Positions 43,016 through 53,248 of a stretch of DNA of 64,000 nt are shown piece after piece. The translations under genes and the position numbers were made by a program. Positions within the stretch are counted from its first letter, which is position 1. Each line of letters opens with the position of its first letter. Below the pieces are notes generated by a model. The model saw nothing but the letters and a program-made list of their open reading frames with translations, was not told the DNA's origin and did not search any database. Origin of the DNA: Bolinopsis microptera (taxonomy: Eukaryota > Ctenophora > Tentaculata > Lobata > Bolinopsidae); NCBI RefSeq assembly GCF_026151205.1, contig NC_087072.1:193501-257500 (forward strand), given 5' to 3'.

Positions 43016-43200
43016 ATTTTTTGACGGATGTTACTCGTCTAAATTTCGTCGAAGTGCGCGCGCCGGCTCTAATTTCTCTCGAATGTTAATGGCCCGATTG
43101 CTCTAAACCGGAGCCCTCTCGCTGTAGTATTCAACTTGTGAAACAAGCGCGTTCACGCAGTACGCGTATACACGTGGCTATGTGAATGGCCCGATGGCAA
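43016..43200. repeat. Uninterrupted copy of the GACGGATGTTACT dispersed repeat
   Basis: TGACGGATGTTACTCGTC continues directly into TAAATTTCGTCGAAG, the empty form of the site occupied by the MITE at 12991. A TTGCTCTAAACCGGAGC segment follows, the same partner repeat found at 7788, 13919 and 32053. Confidence 0.8.
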
Positions 43201-44760
43201 GTGCTACGAAAGTATAAAACAAATTTTTAGTAAGACAAAATTAAAATTTCATTGCCATATACAATGAATTAATTATATCAAATAAATATACGTAGACATC
43301 CGATAATAACTGTTACATCCAGTACAACCCCAACGATTGTCCGCCGACTAAACAAAATTTTTTTAAGAAAGCTTGCATGTTCTTATAGTTTTTCTAACGA
43401 GCATACTATGAGGCCTGGTACGGAAAAGCATTAATTCACGTCATATTAAAAACTTTAACATCATTTTTTTGCGATACAAAAATAAATTTAAAATAAATAA
43501 ATTATAACTCTTTTGCTGCTTAGCGCGCACCGCGCTGACCCACATGCTATACTGCGTGTAGCAACACAGCGCTGAAAACAGAAATGAAGAAGCTATAATA
43601 CATATAACGTGCCCGCGCCTAAACCTAAAACATATATTTATAAGATATCGTCAAGATTTAAACGAGTTTTTGCGACTTAATTATGCAATGCTGACTTCGT
43701 AGGATATAATAATATTACGATTGTACCCGTGCCAGTTCCAAAAGTAGAGCTAGCGCCAAAAACCAAAAGCAGTTCGCAAAAAGGAGCCAGTTGCTGCATG
43801 AGCTTTACATAGCAACCGATTTTACCACTTTAGAAAGCACAAACTCAAACTAAACCGGCCGAGCACAAAAATATGTTTTTATCGCCACGATTGGGTGATT
43901 TGAATCCCAGAATATTTATTACAGGGGCACGCAGCACTAATTAATATAAATTCATTAATCGAATTTTAGATAGCCATGGATCGTTTAACACATATATGTA
44001 TATAAAAGGTTATTAAAGAATATTAATCATTAATGTCTGGTTCGTATAACATTCGATTAGTAATCAGATCATTTAAAAAAGTATTTGTGTTTGGTATATT
44101 AACTATCGAGTTACTTCGATTAAATATTAAAACACTACTTACAATACAATTCACAAAACAAAGCGACGGGGACACAGAAAGGAGAAGGACAACCCATCAC
44201 ACGGAAACTGCTGCTGTTGACGATAATCTGATATATTTAATTATGGGTTCTTTTGTTTCATTAAAATAAGTGTGATCATACTTCATAGTATATTGGGCTG
44301 ACACATTGCTGCAAGGTTAACATTGGGGTCCAAACCGGAGTGGGTGATACAACTTAATTCGAGCTATACCGTAGTATAGAATAGATAAATAATATAAAAA
44401 ATAAGATATAATAAACTGTAAGGTTCACGATATAGCGCGGCGTCATTTCATTATTCTGGACGCGGTAAAAATCACGCTGGGTAATGAAATGATAGAGTTA
44501 TACAATATTTAAATTTCGCGCCTAACGTTTTACACAAATATTTGTAGTCCTCCCACGTTCCAGAACCGCACACTCCAACTAGTCCCAGACGACAGTGTAG
44601 CGCGCGCTGGCCAGACCATTAACACTGGTCAATCTATCAAGTGATCTGCGACAATTTTTCGTCCAATATCTCGCCAGGCGAGCATTCTAACCTTATTCAC
44701 AGGAATGATTCGGAATCAGCGTCCGTAAATACATCTATTCAGCACAGGCAGGAAGCCAAA
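43201..44760. other. Non-coding DNA
   Basis: AT-rich with scattered GCGC-containing repeat debris. No gene seen. Confidence 0.5.
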
Positions 44761-44764
44761 GTGC

Positions 44765-45035
44765 AAAGAAACTGTCACTAACTGCTACAAAACTGCCACT
44801 ACTGCACAAACTAGCACTAACTGCCACAAAACTGCCACAACTGTTACAAACTGCCACTAACTGCTACAAACTGCCCACTAACTGCCACTGAACTGCCCTA
44901 AACTGCTACAATCGCGCACCGACGCACTGCGCGCGCAGTTGCAGCAGTTAGTGCAGTTTGTAGCAGTTAGTGGCAAGTTTGTAGCAAGTTAGTGGCAGTT
45001 GTAGCAGTTTAGTGGCAGTTTTCTGCAGTTGCGCC
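44765..45035. repeat. ACTGCCACTAACTGCTACA minisatellite folded as a palindrome
   Basis: Units run forward to about 44912 and as reverse complement from about 44940 to 45035, around a GC-rich centre (GCACTGCGCGCGCAGT). Confidence 0.88.
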
Positions 45036-45039
45036 CGAG

Positions 45040-47640
45040 CCCTTTTATGCAATTTGTCTTTGGCGCCTTACATGCCACAGGACTTATTGACATGTATAAA
45101 TGGTCCAAAAACAATATTGTATTATTAGAAATTATATGAATTGGACAAAATAATTTAACTAATCGAAGGAAAACAAATATTAACTTTTTGACAAGAAAAG
45201 CGATTACCAACTAGTACTACAGATACACAAACACTGCATGCAATACGATACAAATTGTTTAAATGTTAAATCGGGTATCGCTATTAGTATTGGCTATTGT
45301 GCCAAAATTACAATATTATATGTCTAATCGTAATCTTTGCATTTGGAAGACCCTCTGCTGATATTAAACGACTCCTTATACTAACTTGATTGTAGCAAAC
45401 CGCGTGATGTTTATTGATCATCATTCGATAGACGATCGTTATGAGAAAGCAACAAACTACAATTTCCATTACCAAAGTTTAGAACTAAACTGTAAACGCT
45501 TATTGAGGGTTCAAACTTTATTTAATAACAGGCCTCCCACGGATTGAACAGTTTTGTGCGGATAAAGAAGTGAAGAGAGTACGAAGCCAAAGAGATCTCC
45601 GACAATTATTCCAGCCAGCCTCGGCCGCAGCAACGCCCAACAGCAAGCAGGACGTATCCATGCAACATATATAAGGATATACAAACCTGACCCAGAATGG
45701 ACATGCCAACGGTACCACTAAAAATTTGCGTCGATTCTCCGTGATACTAGATAGCACTAGCAGTAGCAGAATTGCTGCTTGTAATTCCCTGGGCGTTTGC
45801 TGAAACCTGTCATTCCGCCCTATCTGCTATAGGACATATTTTAATCGGCCATAATATGTTCAATGTTAAATCACTGTGATTAACTTATAAATGCAAAAGC
45901 CCTGGAGGCGAGGTTACCCAGTTAAATTAATCTTGCAAGTTGAATTTGCGTTTCTGAAACTACTCTCTGCACTGGTAAATGGTATTTAAAAGGGAACACA
46001 AAATGATGTTCGTACCAAAATTATTCCTCCCCCAACCCCGAACGCCGATAAGATTCCTTTCAGCATTCCAGTTTTCAGTTAATTCTGGTATTACGCGCGT
46101 ACAACATATAGGCAACGTGTGCGTTCCATTTCCTCCTCAGAATTAGGCAACGGTAAGTCTATAATCTTTAACTTTAAAATCTGTTTGGAAACAGGTGTTG
46201 TTATTTTATGCTGGAAATCCCAAAAAGTGCTTGATCGGCCAGTTCATCATTGTGTCGTTCCTAAATACATGGCTAGTTTCATATATGCTCGTCAAGCATC
46301 ACTTTTTGGCTTGGGGATGTATTCAACTGTTGAGGGGCCTACTGTAACAGCATTAATACGCTTTTAGTTTTTCAGACAGCTACTACCGATATCCAATGGG
46401 TTTTCAGCCCATAGAATAATCAGGCCTCAATACGGTGGCACGCAAAAGTATAATCCTATAATATTGAAAGGTCTCATTGCGCAAATTTTTTACCCTAGTA
46501 TAGCCGTCATGATTAGGTACAGACCGGACGAATTGCGCATCAGCAGATCGTGCCGCTTCCGCAGCGTATCGTACGGCTGTGATCAAAGCAGTAAAGTCGA
46601 CGCTCCCATAAATTGCCAACAGGATGTCCCTGATTCTCCTAGGTTTCTGGATAAAAGACGACTATTTATGCTCAATTCTCGAGCCGATAATAGTCTGCTT
46701 AGATATCAGACAAAAGTCTTAAGATTCCTGTTGGTTTCACATCGTGTAATTTATTACAAATATTACTGTTCACCTTAAAGTTAGCAAATTTGGCTTTCGC
46801 ATTGGGAAACTATAAAAGCGATATGATTAGTCTTGCCAAACAAAAGCGGCTCGAGCTCCATTCCCCCTACATAAACATTCAGTAGGGTTTTGTGTTCGAC
46901 ACCGGCTTATATATCAGGAGAGATAAACACACGAATCAGGATGTCTGGAAGGAGTTTTCTAGAATGTCCCATGGACACGTGTGTGACGGCGCAACAAAGA
47001 AAAGATACTATCTTTCGTTACGCCACTGGGCCACTCTACATTACACTGTGCTACATTACACTGTGACAGTGTGTGCTACGGGTCCTCGTTTGCAAGTTCC
47101 GGTTTGTCGGGAATCCCTAACTAACTACGCACTAATGTGTTCCAGTAATTGTCACATAAAAAGTACGATACCCCGGAATATATATTACGTTACTGCCAAC
47201 TGTAATGAGGCTGGAATAAGCTTATACTTATATAATATATCTGCAATGTAAGAAAGATGGCTTCTTTAGAATTTAGGGAGTTGAAAGATGTCAATTAGGA
47301 TTATTAACTTGCTGGGACAAATGTTCATAAATGTACTGGGTAAAGGGAATGTAATTCTCAGCTATCTGTCAGTGTATTGACAAACATATTTGATAATTTA
47401 TGAGCATTTAGACACTTTCCAAGAAGCCAAACATAGCCTCTGAGATTCCACCAAAACATTACGGCGGAATTAGGGTTCCGAGGCCAGGGTAAAGGGTGTG
47501 GTAAGGGTCAAGGTTGGGTAAGAACAAGGGTTGAATTACACCCTAATGTGTTTCAGTGGAATTCCATGAAGCTGTGTTGGGTTTCTTGGAGACTACCTTG
47601 CAGCAGCATTTATAGGATATGTGCAATATGCTATGTACAC
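45040..47640. other. Non-coding or unrecognised DNA
   Basis: No gene could be supported. Several open frames under 130 codons show no recognisable motif. A CTGTCATTCCGCC motif at about 45808 also occurs at 31011 and, reversed, at 51745. Confidence 0.45.
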
Positions 47641-47642
47641 AC

Positions 47643-47786
47643 CTTGTAGACAGTGCCAAAGTTTCCATCACCAATCTCCTCAAACAGGTCCCACGTCTCA
47701 CAGGGATTCTGGTTTTTTAGGTTCTTCACTTTTGTAAGGATGGAGTTCTCTTGCTCTTTTTTCAACCATTTTGCGATTTTGCTCAT
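47643..47786 (-). CDS. First coding exon of a protein kinase (48 codons, partial)
   Basis: Minus-strand ATG at 47784-47786, followed by a Lys-rich N-terminus and WDLFEEIGDGNFGTVYK, a canonical kinase glycine-rich loop. A GTGTGT donor follows directly after TAC AAG. The loop and the preceding NPCETWDLFEEI resemble Ste20-type (GCK/SLK/myosin III) kinases. The remaining exons should lie at lower coordinates on the minus strand but none was recognised down to 42 kb, so either the intron is long or the exon is an orphan. Confidence 0.7.
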
Positions 47787-48104
47787 GTTTGTAATAAGTA
47801 ACTCATCTTCAGGGATTCATCTTCTCTAAAGAATTGCAATGGTTACCATAATGACGAAGTTAAAAACAACAGAGCTCATGAAATGGTCTATTCTCGAATA
47901 TACAAACACAATCAATAGCAAATTACCAATAATAATAATAAAAATATGTGGATGCTTGCTTAGACTGATCATAGCTGGAAAGGGTTGGCAATCAAATGTG
48001 GATACTGATGCATAAACATATTTGTTTTGACACATAAAAGTAATACCACTAGGTCAAGCAATAGGAAAGTAATTATGGGTTTATTTAATCTCAGTCACTA
48101 ATTG

Positions 48105-48310
48105 CTAGGTGACCACAGCCTCGTGAGCTGCAAAAGTGGTGAGCACTTCTGAAGCAGATGGTATTGGGTTCAAAACTCGGTGTCACTTAGTTTATGGAGC
48201 TAAGGAATCCGCTGGATTTAAGCAAAATTACACAGATCTGTGTGAAATCTCCTTGGTCGACTCAGCTGAATGATCAAGAAATCTGTGATTGAGACGGTAA
48301 TATACTATTC
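48105..48310 (+). mobile_element. tRNA-derived SINE (copy 2)
   Basis: The head has a B-box match (GGGTTCAAAACTC). The body TTGGTCGACTCAGCTGAATG matches the SINE at 21320-21490. Confidence 0.75.
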
Positions 48311-48439
48311 ACCCAGAAAATATAATTAATTATGCTTTCCACTACTATATAATAATGATGATGATGGGGATTAAACATAAGATATCCATCATACTCTATA
48401 TTATTAACAAACACAGTTGGTTCCATCAATTATTCCTAA

Positions 48440-48745
48440 ACATTCCAAAAATGTCACGCATTTAAAAACGTTTAGAAATCATAACTGTCTCAAAGTTCTT
48501 GTCATCTGGATGAAGAGGTCTCCTACATTTGTTTATGTACATTTTGTAGATATTTTACTGTACTATTATATAGTGTATAACGGACGGAATGATTCCAGGG
48601 GGGCCCAAAGTGGCCCTTGCTTGTGAACGGTGCTTCAACTACCCGCCGAAGCGGTGTGTTGGGAGTCCCCCCCCCTTTTTTTCCCGGATGAAGTTTGTCA
48701 CAACTATGGTCTAACTCCCTCCAGAAGAAAAGAACTGTGGAGATT
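48440..48745 (+). repeat. LINE-like 3' end with an inverted internal segment
   Basis: Flanks match 49255-49500 in the same orientation (GAGGTCTCCTA, GTTTATGTA, ACGGAATGAT). The central part, 48597-48668, matches the corresponding part of that copy only as reverse complement. Confidence 0.75.
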
Positions 48746-49054
48746 ATCAATATGAGTACCACTCAAACAACATCTATTCTTTGAAAACAGATTTAGGATC
48801 TGCTCATTCCAAAGATACCTGCTCCATGATCTGCCAAACCGCTTGTAAGTTGTAACCTTGGAAGCTTCAATAATGCGCGGCTTTGGCGGCCAGTTATTGA
48901 CTTGTACATAAAATTGAATTTTAAATAGAAATGTGAATGTATTAAAATTTAAAACTTTTAAAACGGAGGCTTATAAATATTATCATATTATGATTGTAAA
49001 ATAAAGGATAAAATTTTAAATTTGTTTCACTAAAAAAAAAAAAAATTTGTTTCA

Positions 49055-49500
49055 CTAATAAGATCGCCACGTATATGCTTCTCTACCAGTGTTGTAAAAT
49101 TGAAGATTTCCAGCTGTATGAATTACGCTACCTGTGAATCACACTACCCCTACTTTTTGCACTTCCAGTGTGACAAAACGAATGAAATTCGTTTTGAATG
49201 AGTACCGACCTCATCAATCAGACAGGTTATCGTCCCTCAGAAGACGAGCTATGAGGTCTCCTAAATTTTGAATTTGTTTATGTAAATTTTATAAATAATT
49301 TATTGTAGCTTTTATATTGTGTAAATTTGACAGACGGAATGATCCCAGAGGGGACTCCCAATCCACCGCTTCGGTGGGTAGTTGATACACCTTACACAAG
49401 CAAGAGCCACTTTAGTCTACTTGCTGTGAGGTGTCTCGGCTACATTGGTTGAGGGTCCCCTTTTTTGTTTTAAACCAGACTGGTAAACCCCCTTTGGATG
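49055..49500 (-). pseudogene. Decayed CR1-like LINE 3' end
   Basis: 49055-49260 resembles the minus-strand LINE C-terminus at 18000-18110 (CTCTACCAGTGTTGTAAAATT, CCTCATCAATCAGAC). The following 240 bp match 48440-48745 apart from the inverted segment. No frame survives. Confidence 0.6.
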
Positions 49501-49581
49501 CTATCCTGCCTAAACTTTCGTGCGCCGCAACTGGATCACACAATTGAAAACAATTTTCTGAATTTGGTCTTATCAACAATT

Positions 49582-51225
49582 GTGAAAACTGGCCACGGGC
49601 CTAAATATTACATATCAATCAATTACAATTCATTAATATTACCAATATTAAAAATTATCGAAAATATTCAAGAAATTATTCTCTAGCCAAAGGGCTCAAT
49701 ATTTAAATCTAAATCTTCAATATTGTCTGGTTTATATCGCAACTTGGGCCCTCTGTCCCCCCTTATCGAAATAACCGTTGTCTTTAATACCTCAAAGCGC
49801 AAGCGCTTTCTAAGATATGTAACTGAGTCTGAATAACGCTGACCCGTTGGAGATTCCATCTTTTGTGCAAGCTTTTTAATCAAGCGTTGCGCTTCGACTC
49901 CCATGCCTCCTGTTGTGGAGAAAACTAAAGGTGTAAAGGTAGCTTTTTCCACTTCTAGGACCCTTGCATTATATGCTCTTTTCTTCTCAGTCTCGTGAGC
50001 CAAATACATCATAGGAATTGGTTTAGCGGCGTTGGTTGGAGCAGGAGCGTGAAACACTCTTACATCAAAAAATGCTCTTTCCAACGCATTCCAAACTGAT
50101 CTTGCTGATATATCTAGTCGGGCTTGATCTCCAGTTACTGTACCTCGTGGTAACTGCATGCCGCTGACTGGAAGAAGAGGGGGCTCTGTCTGAACGTCTT
50201 TGCATTTGACTGTCCGCATGATATTAGCTATTGTATCTCGAAGTGAGTTATGCCTCAAGGTCACATAACCCCCAAGTTTACACGTGAGGGCATGGTTTGC
50301 GGAGTAGGAATCACCACAAGTACAAAGTTTTGGACAATCTTTCAGCTTCAGGTTATATCTTAAAGCTATAGCATCTGAAAACTGTTGCTTATTCAGGAGA
50401 TAACCATAGCTTTTGAGTGGTAAGGTGGTTAGCCAGGAACTTGCACCCTTCTCTGCTGCTAGCTGTAACATAAGTTTAGATGTTTGTGGCAGAGACTCCT
50501 GAATTGCCTCCTGTCTTCTGGTGTAATACTCATTGCGATCTTTACTGATGGATGTCTTGATTTCATGGCTTTTATCCTTGTCTTCAAGATAGTTTACCTC
50601 TTGGCTTAGTATAGCCGTTTTTAGCAAAACTGTAGCTTTGACTGAATACAGGAACTCTGAGTTGGCCAGTTCTGTTATAATAGGGATACCCAGCCCTCCA
50701 TACCTTGGTGGTAGAGAAAAGGTCTCTCTAAGAGTGTCAGTGCAACTAAATGCTCTATCAAGGATTGCTGGAATGAACTCCTCTCTGATGGTAAGTTCGA
50801 GTGGTTGAAGTCTATCTGCTATCTCAGGTGTAGTCCTACACACATAGTTCCATCTTTTCGAAAGTCCATATACAAATGCAGAGTATGCAACTTGAGGCTC
50901 TCTTGATGCAATTCCTGCTAATTGCTTCACGTCACGACACCATTCCTCCACTTTCTGGTCTATAAAGCTGTGATGCCCTTCTATTGACCCAATAAAACTG
51001 CCTAAATACCCTTTCCCAACCGTTGTGATGTTGACATCAGGAAACATCTCTTTTGCAGCTTGTTCAAAATCAGGCTTCACCACTATCCATGTCTTGGCAG
51101 GTTTTGGCTGGTATCCAAACCCTGGTCCATTGCGACACAAAGTTTTCCACCATTTTTGCAGCCCAACTAACTTTCCTCCTGCAGCTGAGTCATCAGCATA
51201 CCAAATCTGTTTGGTGCCTTCTATG
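49582..51225 (-). mobile_element. 5'-truncated RLE-type LINE flanked by a 14-bp target duplication
   Basis: TCTTATCAACAATT flanks it at 49568-49581 and 51226-51239. It contains one open frame (next entry) and about 100 bp of 3' untranslated sequence ending TTTTCACA. A shorter copy of the family is at 17450-17684. Confidence 0.92.
49683..51225 (-). CDS. Reverse transcriptase C-terminal half with restriction-like endonuclease domain
   Basis: The frame is open from the element's 5' break, where WYADDSAAGGKLVGLQKWW shows the catalytic YADD box, to the stop at 49683 (about 513 codons). After the polymerase thumb region comes CTCGDSYSANHALTC, a CxC...H...C zinc-binding pattern, then RHNSLRDTIAN and a PD-(D/E)XK-like nuclease: EPPLLPV, RLDISAR, FFDVRVFHA and VLEVEKATFTPLV. 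This layout (RT, zinc knuckle, restriction-like endonuclease) is that of R2/NeSL-type LINEs in the broad sense; the clade is not assigned. No in-frame stop is present, so the insertion is recent, but lack of the front half makes it inactive. Confidence 0.85.
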
Positions 51226-51239
51226 TCTTATCAACAATT

Positions 51240-53248
51240 TCAATTAATGATCAGTAAATGTCAAACTCTATAAAGACAACATTGGAAATAAATGTTGACA
51301 GTTTTAATGTTAGTGCTCGATTCATGTCTTAAAATGATAAAGCTGTAGTGACAAAAAAGTCCCTTTATCAATATTATTTCTATAAAAAACTCAATATAAA
51401 AATTCAATAAAAGTCTTAATAAATTTTATAAAAAACCCTTTAAGTAATAAAAATAGCCAATTCAATTTGTTGGCTCTAAATTTATATCTAAATCTGATAT
51501 TTTAACTGCACTACTACTTTTTATCCCCCTTTTTCCTCTAAGAGCAATAATTGTTGTTATTTGGTCTTATCCATGCTTTGTAGATGAGTATTTATATATA
51601 TATATATATCAGCACAGATCATAACAACATTTTTCACAATCGAAAGTACAATTTTGTAATCTTTAACAACTAAACCTTTAATAAATTTATATTTTACAGC
51701 TGGGGACCCCAGGCTAAAATTTGTATAAACGTAAAATAAAGATTCGGCGGAATGACAGGCTGAGTGCCGCGCGGCGCGCGCCCATACCAGTAATAATTTG
51801 TTTATTCAAAAGCAAAAATTTAAATCTTCTTTCAGAATAACTTCATTAATTAAATAACTTTTTTCATTCAATTGACGGATGTTACTTGCATATATTTCTA
51901 CGAAGTAGCGCGCACCGATTTTTTCTCGAAGTGTTCTTTTCCATTTTCGAAACGTAGCTCGAGGCAAATGCTACAAAGTAGCGTGCACCAAGCTAATCAG
52001 TAGTCCATTATATATATTAACGATAGACAAGTTTTTACCGTCCAAATTTTTACAAGCATAATTGACATCCCAAAAATCAAAAGTGTCCAAAAAATTGTAA
52101 AAACGTTTGGTAATTTTTTAATAAGTAATTTTCTCTTTTTCTAAACTCTCGAAAGTTTGTAGGTTTATATATATCCTACAAAAACTCCCGCCGAGTTGGA
52201 CTCACCGACGCCCGACGGTTTTATATTTGGAACAACTATTTTACGAGTATCACCCGTTAAACAAAACTTTGCGTTGTCTATAATGCATGCTATAGGACCT
52301 CAAAATAAGATCGAACTCTACAAATTCGATCTATTCAAAGAAAAATAGTATGACAAAACATTTTTATTTTATCTCTACACATTTGTAAATAACTAGAATT
52401 GTGTATTTCTAAATTATTTCAGAATTATAACTATTGTGAACTCAATAAAATAATTATAGCTTTTGTATCCTTGTATCCTTGTATCCTTGTATCCTTGTAT
52501 CCTTGTATCCTTGTATTCTTCGTCGGTACAGAGGAAAGAAGATTGACATCAAACATGAGACCCTTCTATCAGAAGTATCGTACAACCTCATCCTTGCCCC
52601 GATGATGGAGTAGATGATGTGTTTTAATACTTTCAACACTACTATATAACAAATAATTTGAGGATGTCCAATATGTCCATGGCTTGCTAAAGTCAACTGC
52701 ATCGGGGGTACTATGATGGTCCAGGGGGTGCTGAAACAGAAGACTGGCACTCTTAACATGTTAAGAAGTTAAGTAGTTGTAGTGAATAATGTTTCTGTTT
52801 GGCAATGTATAACTCCATTCACACCACAATCCACAATTGGACAATTGGACAACCCTGATTAATGTGTAGATAGTGTTGAAAGAATTTTAAACTTAAAACT
52901 TGAACTTCACTTCTGATAACTTTTGGGGCTGCGCTCCAAGAACAGGCTGACATATATATGGCTTATGGATTATATGTAATGTATTCTGATTAAATGATAG
53001 GGCTTGCCAGTCCAACCACCTCATATTTTTCATACTCACTCACTCTCTTGTCCCATGTGTCGTAGTCCGTCAGTCTGTTCAATTTTCCAATCTTTTGAAT
53101 CATTTTGACTAATCCAGTTTACACTTTCATTGTTTTCCACAACAGAACATTTCAAACTGCTTTCTGCTCTTCTTTCTTTTCAGTGAGTGTGCTAGTTGGA
53201 CGTGAAGGTGCCCCCTGGTCTGCCTGGTACCCCCATTGCCTCTTCACC
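51240..53248. other. Non-coding DNA; dispersed repeat, microsatellite and probable LINE 5' UTR
   Basis: A GACGGATGTTACT repeat copy lies at 51879-51990, a TTGTATCC 8-bp microsatellite (about 7 units) at 52461-52517, and an AT microsatellite at 51593. The last few hundred bases are probably the 5' untranslated region of the LINE that follows. Confidence 0.55.

Noticed and set aside
53105-53248. N-terminal extension of the AlkB-SGNH ORF1
   Set aside because: The frame is open but has no ATG before 53249, so the extension is probably untranslated.
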